Of a stretch of 42,208 nucleotides of DNA, positions 1-7,575 are shown piece by piece. A program made the position numbers and the translations under genes. Within the stretch, counting starts at the first letter, position 1; every line of letters starts with the position of its first letter. The stretch comes from Actinomycetes bacterium (GTDB lineage Bacteria; Actinomycetota; Acidimicrobiia; Acidimicrobiales; Bog-793): NCBI GenBank assembly GCA_021797795.1, contig JAJZZB010000012.1:1-42208 (forward strand), in the 5' to 3' direction. The notes beneath the pieces are model-generated. The model searched no databases and was not told the DNA's origin. It worked only from the letters and a program-made list of their open reading frames with translations.

Positions 1-760
1 CAACAGCGCCCTAGTCAGGCTCCCTCTCGCCTGGCGGGGACGTCCTGGATGTGAAAGTTGTGCTGGGACGCCCGCGACGCCGACGCTTCCTTGGTAGTCC
101 GACCCGTCAGTCGGTGCGCCCTCAAAGAGGCGCTCGCCGGCCCCTTCGACGAGCACCACGCCGAGCATCGCTGACCCACCGCGTGGAGCAGCTGGACGAC
201 ATCCCGGCCGCAGCGGCGCCGCCACCGGGCCCGGTGCAGGCGATCCCGGCACGGCCCCGCCCGACGAGGTGAGCCCCCTGGACGAGATCACTGGCGTCTC
301 GGTGACGGCCGCTCAGACGATCATCGCCGAAGCGGGTCTCGCCACGGGCCAGTGCCCCGCGGCCGGCCATCTCGTGTCGTGGGCCAAGCTTTCGCCGCCC
401 ACCATCCTCCGGCACGCGGAGTCGTTCCGCCAAGACGGGCAAGGCCGATCCCCACTCGAAGCGAGCTCTTGCCGAGACCGCCACGGCCACCGCGAGGAGC
501 GACACGCTTTCCTGGGCGAGCGCTATCGGCACCTCGTGAAGCGCCGCGGGAAGCTCGAGGCGCTCGTTGCCGTCGCTCGCTCGATCCTCGTCATCGTCTG
601 GCACCTTCCCGCCGACCCGACCGCCCGTACCCACGACCTCGGTTCCGACTTCTACACCAAGTCCGTCGACACCCGACGATGCACCCGCAATCTCGTCCAC
701 CAACTCGAGGTCCTCGGTCAGCGAGTCACGCTCACCCCGGCGGCCTGGACGCACGATCAC
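1..760 (+). pseudogene. Decayed IS110-family transposase
   Basis: This is the remnant of an IS110-family (DEDD/Transposase_20) transposase. From about 281 to 740 the translation follows the family's C-terminal half: LDEITGV, then TAAQTIIAEAGL, HLVSWAKLSP, FLGERYRHLVKRRGK, VAVARSILVIVWHL and a final LEVLGQRVTL. The reading frame breaks repeatedly. The stretch RSRSAKTGKADPHSKRALAE lies in another frame between about 408 and 505. Further upstream, ALKEALAGPFDEHHAEHR (from 118) runs into an in-frame TGA at 172, and HRVEQLDD continues in yet another frame. At least four frame disruptions and a stop mean it cannot make an active transposase. The N-terminal catalytic DEDD part is unreadable or lies beyond the left window edge, so the true start is unknown. 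Family assignment rests on motif order recognised by eye. Confidence 0.75.
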
Positions 761-780
761 AGATCGGGACCTCGTCCAAA

Positions 781-797
781 GCGGGGCTCTGCCCCGC
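781..797 (-). terminator. Hairpin downstream of glyA
   Basis: GCGGGGC at 781-787 pairs perfectly with GCCCCGC at 791-797 around a 3-base loop. It lies about 50 bases past the glyA stop, and read on the minus strand it is followed by TTT. It fits a terminator for the minus-strand operon with a very short T tract. It could instead belong to the end of the decayed IS110 element. Confidence 0.5.
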
Positions 798-847
798 ACC
801 TGGCCCGGCGCGCCCACGTTTGTGCAGGGACTCCGGTCATCTTCGGA

Positions 848-2134
848 TCAGGCCGGGAGGTGGCCATAGAGCGGGAAGCCGGCCAGCAGCTCCTTCACGC
901 GGGCGGAGAGCTCGGCCGAACGGGCGCCCGAGCGGTCCTCGAGGGCATCGGCGAGGAGCGACCCGACCTCCTCGAACTCGGCCGAGCGGAACCCGCGGGC
1001 CGCCAGGGCGTTGGCGCCGAGCCGGAGCCCCGAGCCGTGCGGGGGCGTGGCCGGGTCGTAGGCGAGCCGCATGGCGTTGGCTGAGATCCCGATCCCGTTC
1101 AGCCGCGACAGGGCGGCGTCGGCCTCCTCGCCGGCCGGCGAGAGGTCGACGAGGAGCTGGTGGACGTCCGTGCCGCCCGTCACGACGTCGGCCCCCGTCC
1201 GCTCGCGCTCGGCCGCCAGGCGGTCCGCCATCGTGCGGGCACCCCCGAGCGTCGCCTCCATCCGCGCCCGGAAGCCCTCGCTCGAGGCCAGGGCGAAGGT
1301 GACCGCCTTGGCGGCGATCACGTGGGGCAGCGGGCCGCCCTGCTCGCCGGGGTAGACGGCGTCGTCGATCCGCGAGGCGAGGCCCGCCCGGCAGAGAATG
1401 GCGCCCCCGCGGGCACCGCCGAGGGTCTTGTGGACCGTCATGGTGCAGGCGTCGGCGTAGGGCACCGGGTCGGGATGCAGGCCCGTCGCCACGAGGCCGG
1501 CGAAGTGGGCCATGTCGACCACGAGGTAGGCGCCGACGGCGTCGCAGATCTCCCGGAAGCGCCGGAAGTCGATCCAGCGCGGGTAGCACGACCAGCCGGC
1601 GAAGACGACCTTCGGCCGGTGGCGCTCGGCGAGCTCGGCCACCTGGTCCATGTCGACGAGGCGGTCCTGCCTGCGCACTCCGTAGGAGGCCGTCGTGTGG
1701 AACCGGCCGGCGAAGGTCCCCGACCAGTAGTGCGTCGGGTGCCCCCCGTGCTCGAAGTCCCAGCCGAGGACGGCGTCACCGGGCTCGCACAGGGCGTGCA
1801 GGACGGCGATGTTGGCGTTCGAGCCCGAGTAGGGCTGGACGTTGGCGTGCTCGGCGCAGAACAGCGACCTCGCCCGCTCGATGGCGAGCGACTCGATCTC
1901 GTCCACCCACTCGCAGGTGTCGTAGTCCCGGCGGCCAGGAAAGCCGTCGGCGTACTTCGCCGTCAGGATGGAGCCCTGTGCCTCGAGGACCGCCCGGGGC
2001 GGGACGCTCTCGGAGGCGACGAGGTCGAGAGTCGTGCGTTGGCGGCGGAGCTCGCCCCTGATCATCCCGGCGAGCTCCGGGTCGACCTCGTCGAGCGGGA
2101 GGCCGAACAGGTCGGGGTCGTCCTGCCCGCTCAC
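848..2134 (-). CDS. glyA: Divergent serine hydroxymethyltransferase
   Basis: PLP enzyme that interconverts serine and glycine with tetrahydrofolate; members often also split threonine or allo-threonine to glycine. The 428-residue length is normal. Visible motifs are DLVASES (about 37-43), NVQPYSGSNAN (about 98-108), the PLP-aspartate loop DMAHFAG (from 207), PDPVPYAD (from 221) and the lysine loop TMTVHKTLGGARGG (231-244) with K236 as the Schiff-base lysine. Several near-invariant positions differ from the usual form: the lysine loop normally reads TTTTHKTLRGPRGG, and VVFAGWSCYPR replaces the usual AGASAYPR. This may be a subfamily with altered substrate use. I chose the GTG at 2134 because it overlaps the upstream ilvA stop as GTGA and has GGAGG 11 bases ahead. 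It is the last gene of the operon. Confidence 0.88.
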   Translation of the reverse strand: MSGQDDPDLFGLPLDEVDPELAGMIRGELRRQRTTLDLVASESVPPRAVLEAQGSILTAKYADGFPGRRDYDTCEWVDEIESLAIERARSLFCAEHANVQPYSGSNANIAVLHALCEPGDAVLGWDFEHGGHPTHYWSGTFAGRFHTTASYGVRRQDRLVDMDQVAELAERHRPKVVFAGWSCYPRWIDFRRFREICDAVGAYLVVDMAHFAGLVATGLHPDPVPYADACTMTVHKTLGGARGGAILCRAGLASRIDDAVYPGEQGGPLPHVIAAKAVTFALASSEGFRARMEATLGGARTMADRLAAERERTGADVVTGGTDVHQLLVDLSPAGEEADAALSRLNGIGISANAMRLAYDPATPPHGSGLRLGANALAARGFRSAEFEEVGSLLADALEDRSGARSAELSARVKELLAGFPLYGHLPA

Positions 2135-3384
2135 GGCGCCGGGTGCCTCCGCCGCGGGCGGTACTCGCCGACGAGCTGCACGTCGTAGCCGGCGGCCCTC
2201 GTCGCCTCGAGGACCGCCTCGGCGTGCTCGGGATTGCGCGTCTCGAGCACGAGGTGGACGCCGGTCTCGCGCACGTGCAGGTCGTAGCCCTCCCGGAGGT
2301 GCTCGGCGGCGACGAGGTTCGCCCCGGTCATGCCGACCACTGCGAGCAGCCTCGCCAGCTGGCCGGGGCGGTCCGAGACGCGGGCGAAGACGACGAGGCG
2401 TCGCCCGGCGTTCGTCTCGTGCCGCCGGATGGCAGGCGCGAGCAGCCCGGTGTCCACGTTGCCGCCCGAGAGCACGAGCGCCGTCGTGCCCTCTGACGGC
2501 GTCTCGATCACCCCCGCCAGAAGGGCCGCCACCCCGACCGCCCCGGCACCCTCGACGACGAGCTTGGCGCGCTCGAGGAGGAGCACCATGGCGTCGGCGA
2601 TGTCGTCCTCCTCCACTGCCACCACCTCGTCGACGAGCCGGCGGACGATCGGGAGGGTGAGGGCTCCGGGTCGCTTGACGGCGATGCCGTCGGCAAGGGT
2701 GGCCGCCCCGTCGTGCTCCGGCTCCCTCCCCTCGAGCGCGCGGAGGTACGGGGCGCAGTTGGCCGCCTGGACGGCGACGACCCGCACCTGCGGGCGGAGC
2801 GCCTTCACCGCCGTGGCGATGCCCGAGACGAGCCCTCCGCCGCCGAGGGGGACGACGACGAGCCGGAGGTCGTCGATCTCCTCGACCAGCTCGAGCCCGA
2901 GGGTCCCCTGCCCGGCGATGACGGCCGGGTCGTCGAAGGGGTGGACGAGCACCTCGCCGGTCGACTCCGCCCGGCTGGCGGCCATGGCGAGGCACTCCTC
3001 GATCGCCTCGCCCCCGAGGTGGACCGTCGCGCCATAGGCCTCCGTGGCTTCGGCCTTGGAGATGGAGGCGTCGGCGGGCATGAAGACGTGGCAGCTCACA
3101 CCCGCCTGGCGGGCACCGAAGGCGGCCGCCTGGGCGTGGTTGCCGGCCGAGGCGACGACGATGCCGCGCGACGCCTCCTCGCCGAGGGCGGCGAGCTTCG
3201 CCGAGACCCCCCGGATCTTGAACGAGCCCGTCCGCTGCAGGTTCTCGGCCTTGAAGACCACCTTGGCGCCGGGTCCTGCCCGCTCGGTGAGGACCCTCGA
3301 GTTGAAAAGCGGCGTGCGCACCGCCACCTTCTCGACCGCCCGCCGTGCCCGCTCGATGTCCTCGAGCCCGGCGACCTCGTCCAC
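2131..3384 (-). CDS. ilvA: Threonine ammonia-lyase with ACT domain
   Basis: Deaminates threonine to 2-oxobutyrate and ammonia using PLP. The fold-type II catalytic domain fills about residues 1-330, with the PLP lysine in TGSFKIRG (K56), the ASAGNHAQ loop and the phosphate-binding PLGGGGLVSG. A single C-terminal ACT domain, starting near RLVVFARVSDRPGQLARLL, follows, giving 417 residues. This is the one-ACT architecture rather than the longer two-ACT biosynthetic IlvA, and it would fit either isoleucine synthesis or threonine breakdown. The GTG at 3384 lies 11 bases after the sucD stop; no strong ribosome site is visible. Its stop overlaps the glyA start. Neighbours (sucC, sucD, a B12 mutase subunit) suggest a route from 2-oxobutyrate through propionyl-CoA to succinate. 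Confidence 0.92.
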   Translation of the reverse strand: MDEVAGLEDIERARRAVEKVAVRTPLFNSRVLTERAGPGAKVVFKAENLQRTGSFKIRGVSAKLAALGEEASRGIVVASAGNHAQAAAFGARQAGVSCHVFMPADASISKAEATEAYGATVHLGGEAIEECLAMAASRAESTGEVLVHPFDDPAVIAGQGTLGLELVEEIDDLRLVVVPLGGGGLVSGIATAVKALRPQVRVVAVQAANCAPYLRALEGREPEHDGAATLADGIAVKRPGALTLPIVRRLVDEVVAVEEDDIADAMVLLLERAKLVVEGAGAVGVAALLAGVIETPSEGTTALVLSGGNVDTGLLAPAIRRHETNAGRRLVVFARVSDRPGQLARLLAVVGMTGANLVAAEHLREGYDLHVRETGVHLVLETRNPEHAEAVLEATRAAGYDVQLVGEYRPRRRHPAP

Positions 3385-3395
3385 CTGGCGCCGGC

Positions 3396-4283
3396 TCAGC
3401 CGAGCGACCGGACGATCTCGACCATCAGCTCGCCTGCCTCGGTCGGGTTCCTCGCCACCGTCACCCCCGCCTCGGCGAGGGCGTCCATCTTCGCCTGGGC
3501 CGTCCCCCTCGAGCCCGAGACGATGGCACCGGCATGCCCCATCTTGCGCCCCGGGGGGGCCGTCTGCCCGGCGATGTAGGCGACGACGGGCTTGGACATC
3601 TTCGTCTTGATGTACTCGGCCGCCAGCTCCTCGGCCTCCCCGCCGATTTCTCCGATCATCATGACGGCGCGGGTCTCCGGGTCTGCCTCGAAGGCCTCGA
3701 GGACGTCGACGAAGGTCGTCCCCGGGACCGGGTCGCCGCCGATGCCGACGCAGGTCGTCTGGCCGACGCCCTGCTGGGAGAGCTCGTGCAGCGCCTGGTA
3801 GGTGAGCGTGCCCGACCGGCTGACGATCCCGACCGGCCCGCCAGCGAGCGCGATGTCGCCCGAGGTGATGCCGATGTTGCACTTGCCCGGCGAGATGATG
3901 CCCGGGCAGTTCGGCCCGATCAGCCGCGTGGCCGGGAAGTCGCGCCGGAGCCGGGCGGCCACGTGGGCCTCGTCCTTGGCGGGGATGTGCTCGGTGATGC
4001 AGACGACGAGGCCGACGCCGGCCTCGGCAGCCTGCAGAATTGCGGCGGGCGCCGCCTTCGGGGGGACGGCGACGAAGGTGGCGTCAACGCCCTCGCGCTC
4101 GACCGCCTCGGCGACGCTGTCGTAGACGGGGACGCCCTCGACGTCGGTCCCGCCCTTGCCGGGCGTCACGCCGGCGACGATCCTGGTCCCGTAGGCCCTG
4201 TTGCGCAGACCGTGGAAGCGGCCCTGGCTGCCGGTGAGGCCCTGGACCGCCACCTTGGTGGTCTCGTCGACGAAGATGCTCAT
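3396..4283 (-). CDS. sucD: Succinate-CoA ligase alpha subunit
   Basis: The CoA-binding, histidine-phosphorylated subunit of succinyl-CoA synthetase, which makes ATP or GTP from succinyl-CoA in the citrate cycle. The N-terminal Rossmann CoA-binding domain shows [12 protein letters not shown] and [22 protein letters not shown] follows near 122-133. The phosphorylated histidine is H250 in [10 protein letters not shown]. The length of 295 is typical for the family. The ATG at 4283 overlaps the sucC stop as ATGA, so the two subunits are translationally coupled, as expected for a 1:1 complex. Confidence 0.97.
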   Translation of the reverse strand: MSIFVDETTKVAVQGLTGSQGRFHGLRNRAYGTRIVAGVTPGKGGTDVEGVPVYDSVAEAVEREGVDATFVAVPPKAAPAAILQAAEAGVGLVVCITEHIPAKDEAHVAARLRRDFPATRLIGPNCPGIISPGKCNIGITSGDIALAGGPVGIVSRSGTLTYQALHELSQQGVGQTTCVGIGGDPVPGTTFVDVLEAFEADPETRAVMMIGEIGGEAEELAAEYIKTKMSKPVVAYIAGQTAPPGRKMGHAGAIVSGSRGTAQAKMDALAEAGVTVARNPTEAGELMVEIVRSLG

Positions 4284-5455
4284 GACCGGCCTCCGACCGT
4301 CTCGGTGCCGAGCCCGGCGGCTGCCACCTCGACCGCCCGGCGGGCGGCGGAGAGCATCGTGGGCTCGCTGATGATCTTGTCCGAGGAGCGCCCGGCGATG
4401 ATCTCGCGGGCCTCCTTCGCGTTGGTGCCGTCGAGGCGCAGCACGATGGGCGAGGACAGCTCGACCCGGTCGAGCGCCGTGAGTATGCCGCGGGCGACCT
4501 CGTCGCAGCGGACGATCCCGCCGAAGATGTTGACGAGGATCGCCCGCACCTTTGCATCGGAGTTGATGACCTCGAGGGCGGCGGCCATCACGTCGGCGTT
4601 CGCCCCTCCCCCGATGTCGAGGAAGTTGGCGGCCGAGCCACCCACCTGGTTCACGACGTCGAGCGTGCTCATTGCGAGGCCGGCACCGTTGGCGATGATC
4701 CCGACCGTCCCGTCGAGCCCGATGTAGTTGAGGCCGCGCTCCTTGGCACGGCGCTCACGCTCGTCGATCTCGCCGGTGCCCTCGAACTCCTGCCACTCGG
4801 GGTGCCGGAAGGCGGCGTCATCGTCGAGGGTCACCTTGGCGTCGAGAGCGTGCACCCGGTGCTCGACGCTGAGCACGAGCGGGTTGATCTCGACGAGGTC
4901 GGCGTCGCCCTCGACGTAGCAGCGGTACAGGTTCACGAGCACCTCGGCGGCCCCGTCGAGGGCCTCGGGATCGAGCCCCGCCTCCTCGGCGAGCGCCCGG
5001 GCATCGGCGAGCGACAGGCCGTCGAGGGGGTTGACGTGACGGCGGGCGATCGCCTCCGGCGCCTCGTCGGCCACCTGCTCGATGTCGACACCGCCCCGGG
5101 CGGAGACCATGGCCAGGTGGAGCTTGGCCGCCCGGTCGAGGGTGAAGCTCGCGTAGTACTCCTTCTCGATGTCGGTGGCGTGCTCGATCCACAGCCGCCG
5201 GACGACGTGGCCCTTGATGTCGAGGCCGAGGATGTTGCCGGCGTGCACCTCGACCTCGGGCCGGTCGGCGGCCAGCTTCACACCTCCCGCCTTGCCCCGC
5301 CCGCCGACTTGCACCTGCGCCTTCACGACGACCGGGTAGCCGATGCGCTCGGCCGCCGCCACCGCCTCCTCGACGGTGTCGGCGACCTCGCCCGGCGAGA
5401 TCGGAATTCCGTAGCGGGCGAAGTACTGCTTGCCCTGGTACTCGAACAGGTCCAC
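4280..5455 (-). CDS. sucC: Succinate-CoA ligase beta subunit
   Basis: The nucleotide-binding ATP-grasp subunit of succinyl-CoA synthetase, partner of the alpha subunit encoded next. The N-terminus MDLFEYQGKQYFARYGIP, KAQVQVGGRGKAGGVK (about 45-60), EINPLVL and the C-terminal VNIFGGIVRCDEVA with the GTNAKE loop are family signatures. The length of 391 is normal. The start is a GTG at 5455 with AAGG and GAGGAG on its 5' side. It sits 43 bases after the B12-binding mutase subunit, which suggests one transcript. Confidence 0.97.
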   Translation of the reverse strand: MDLFEYQGKQYFARYGIPISPGEVADTVEEAVAAAERIGYPVVVKAQVQVGGRGKAGGVKLAADRPEVEVHAGNILGLDIKGHVVRRLWIEHATDIEKEYYASFTLDRAAKLHLAMVSARGGVDIEQVADEAPEAIARRHVNPLDGLSLADARALAEEAGLDPEALDGAAEVLVNLYRCYVEGDADLVEINPLVLSVEHRVHALDAKVTLDDDAAFRHPEWQEFEGTGEIDERERRAKERGLNYIGLDGTVGIIANGAGLAMSTLDVVNQVGGSAANFLDIGGGANADVMAAALEVINSDAKVRAILVNIFGGIVRCDEVARGILTALDRVELSSPIVLRLDGTNAKEAREIIAGRSSDKIISEPTMLSAARRAVEVAAAGLGTETVGGRS

Positions 5456-5498
5456 CTCGAGCCTTTCTCCTCGTTCCAGCTGAAGACGGTGCCGCCGG

Positions 5499-5918
5499 CT
5501 AGGTCGTGCCCGCGCGGAGCTCCCGCTCGTCGAGCGTCGTCTCGAGCCAGCCGGAGATCTCGGGCAGCGGCGTGCCGGGCGTGAAGACCGCCGCCACCCC
5601 GGCGCGCTTCAGGACGTCGATGTCGGCGTCGGGGATGATGCCCCCGCACATGACGACGACGTCGTCCAGACCCTCGCCACGCAGCAGCTCGACCACCTTT
5701 GGGACGAGCGTCAGGTGGGCACCCGAGAGGAGGGAGAGCCCGACGGCGTCGGCGTCCTCCTGGACGGCGGCCTGGACAACCTGCTCGGGGGTCTGGTGGA
5801 GCCCGGTGTAGATGACCTCGAAGCCGGCGTCGCGCAGCGCTCTCGCGATCACCTTGGCCCCGCGGTCGTGCCCGTCGAGGCCCGGCTTCGCGACGACGAC
5901 TCGGTAGCGGCGTTCCAT
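5499..5918 (-). CDS. B12-binding small subunit of an acyl-CoA mutase
   Basis: A 139-residue stand-alone cobalamin-binding domain of the methylmalonyl-CoA mutase C-terminal type. It has the base-off B12 signature D15-x-H17-x-x-G20 (GLDGHDRG), then [10 protein letters not shown] and [11 protein letters not shown], which bracket the nucleotide-loop pocket. Such small subunits pair with a separate catalytic subunit in methylmalonyl-, isobutyryl- or 2-hydroxyisobutyryl-CoA mutases; that subunit is not in this window. Being next to sucCD favours a methylmalonyl-CoA mutase role producing succinyl-CoA, but this is inference. The ATG at 5918 gives the typical N-terminus. A TAGCAT box 10 bases before the ATG suggests a very short 5' leader. 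Confidence 0.85.
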   Translation of the reverse strand: MERRYRVVVAKPGLDGHDRGAKVIARALRDAGFEVIYTGLHQTPEQVVQAAVQEDADAVGLSLLSGAHLTLVPKVVELLRGEGLDDVVVMCGGIIPDADIDVLKRAGVAAVFTPGTPLPEISGWLETTLDERELRAGTT

Positions 5919-5928
5919 CCCGTGCCGG

Positions 5929-5934
5929 ATGCTA
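5929..5934 (-). promoter_or_regulatory. Candidate -10 box of the B12-mutase/suc operon
   Basis: TAGCAT on the minus strand lies 10 bases before the ATG at 5918. It fits the TANNNT extended to short-leader genes seen elsewhere in the window. No convincing -35 is visible. Confidence 0.35.
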
Positions 5935-6000
5935 CCGACCACGCACGATCGGCCACGAATCGGGCTGCGCACAATCCCGGCCGGCGGCGGCCGCGATGAG

Positions 6001-6006
6001 TACGAT
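6001..6006 (+). promoter_or_regulatory. Candidate leaderless -10 box
   Basis: TACGAT lies 8 bases before the ATG at 6015, which would put the transcription start at or next to the start codon. There is no Shine-Dalgarno sequence in the gap, which agrees with leaderless translation. Confidence 0.4.
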
Positions 6007-6014
6007 GCGGCTCG

Positions 6015-7568
6015 ATGCGGGGCACGGTGGGTGCGCGGGCGTGGTGGCTCTCGCCGAGCGCGGGCGCACTGGCCGCCCTCCCGCCGGTCGTCCTCGCCAT
6101 CTTCATCTGCGCCCATCAGCTCACCTTGCACGGGGTGCTCCACGGCGTGGTCCTGAACAGCGAGGCCCAGAACCTCGGCTCGTCCATCGCCATCACCCGC
6201 GGGGCGCTCCCCTACTCCAACTTCGCGCTCGCCCAGCCGCCCGGCATGCCGGTGCTGCTGCTCCCGTTGGCGTGGATCTCGCACGCCGTCGCGCCGAGCA
6301 TCGTGCTCCCGCTCGCACGGGGGCTCACCGCCATCGCCACGGTCGTGGCGGTCTTCCTCGCCGGCATGGCGGCGCGGGCCTACGGCGCCCCCGCTGCGCT
6401 GCTCGCCGGCGTCTTCACCGCCACCTACACATCCGGCTTCCTCTCCACCGGCGGGGTCACACTCGGACCGTGGATCCTTGCGTTCACCCTCATCGGGATC
6501 TGCCTCGCCTTCAAGGAGGGCGAGCTGACCGAGGGGGGCCGCCTGCTCGCCGCCGGGCTGTTCCTCGGCTTCGCCTGCACGATCAAGCCATGGGCCGTGA
6601 TCCCGGCGGTGCTGCTCCTCGCCGGCACCCTCACCATGCTGCGCGAGGCGCGCTCTCGCCTGGTGCCGGCGGCGGGAGGCATGGCGATCGGGATCGTCGT
6701 GCCCTGCCTCGTGTTCTTCCTGGCCGGGCCGAGCGACTTCATCCACCAGGTGGTGCTGGCAGAGCTGCCGGGCCACGGCACCGCCACGGCCGGCTCCAAG
6801 CTCGCCACCGTGCTCGGGCTGGGCGGTGCGGCCGGCATCCCGCACCCGGCGGGAGCGGCGCTCGGCATCGGCTTCGCCGTCATGGCCGTCGTCTTCCTCA
6901 CCGCCGTGTGGGGCTTCTCGAGCTCGTCGGTCTACGACTGGTTCCTCGCGCTCACGACCGTGGGGGTCATCGCCGTCGTCTTCCTCCCCGGCGCCATGTC
7001 GGTCCAGTACGGCGAGTTCGCCTTCCCCCTCGTCGCCGTCGGGGTCTCGACGACGGCCGGGCGGCTGCTCGGCCTCGTCGCCTCCTCCTGGAGCGGGCGC
7101 CGGAACGACTCCCGGAGCAGCATCACCTCCGCCATGGCCGTGCTTGTCCTCGCCTGCGCCGTCGTCGTGGCAGCGGTCGCCGCCCCCGCCGACGGCCGCT
7201 TCGCCGCACAGTACGCCGACCACCACGGCGTGCTGCCGCGAGCCGTCATCGACGACGCCATCCCGCCGGGCGCGTGCGCCATCGCCGACAACCCCACGTA
7301 CCTCATCGACGCCAACCGCTTCGACCAGGGGAGCGGCACCTGCCCCGTCGAGACGGACCCCGCCGGCCTGCTCGCCATCGCCGGCACGGGCGGCACGGCG
7401 GCCGCCACCGGGCGCTGGGAGCGGTGGATGAGCCTCTCGCGCTACCTCCTGCTGGCCGACCCGCCCGCTCGTCCACCTCTCGGTGGGGCGCTCGCGGGCT
7501 ACTTCCACGACCACTACGCCACGGTCACCGTCCGGCTCGACTACGGCGTCTACGTCCGTTCCCGCTGA
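6015..7568 (+). CDS. Polytopic membrane protein, GT-C glycosyltransferase-like
   Basis: A 517-residue integral membrane protein with about ten hydrophobic segments spread over residues 15-400 and a more polar C-terminal part (about 390-517). The second segment is followed by a loop with [32 protein letters not shown]. In GT-C enzymes of the GT87/GT39 type the first outside loop carries acidic residues and a similar YxxFAxxxPPG pattern, so it may use a polyprenyl-phosphate-linked sugar at the outer membrane face. I cannot name a substrate. It stands alone, diverges from the B12-mutase operon and converges on pcrA with 7 bases between stops. The ATG follows a TACGAT box by 8 bases. Confidence 0.6.
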   Translation: MRGTVGARAWWLSPSAGALAALPPVVLAIFICAHQLTLHGVLHGVVLNSEAQNLGSSIAITRGALPYSNFALAQPPGMPVLLLPLAWISHAVAPSIVLPLARGLTAIATVVAVFLAGMAARAYGAPAALLAGVFTATYTSGFLSTGGVTLGPWILAFTLIGICLAFKEGELTEGGRLLAAGLFLGFACTIKPWAVIPAVLLLAGTLTMLREARSRLVPAAGGMAIGIVVPCLVFFLAGPSDFIHQVVLAELPGHGTATAGSKLATVLGLGGAAGIPHPAGAALGIGFAVMAVVFLTAVWGFSSSSVYDWFLALTTVGVIAVVFLPGAMSVQYGEFAFPLVAVGVSTTAGRLLGLVASSWSGRRNDSRSSITSAMAVLVLACAVVVAAVAAPADGRFAAQYADHHGVLPRAVIDDAIPPGACAIADNPTYLIDANRFDQGSGTCPVETDPAGLLAIAGTGGTAAATGRWERWMSLSRYLLLADPPARPPLGGALAGYFHDHYATVTVRLDYGVYVRSR

Positions 7569-7575
7569 AGACGGC

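Noticed and set aside
5499-7514. A 671-residue minus-strand frame covering the B12-binding domain
   Set aside because: Only the last 139 residues resemble a protein family. The rest is antisense to the membrane protein gene, so the frame was cut at ATG 5918.
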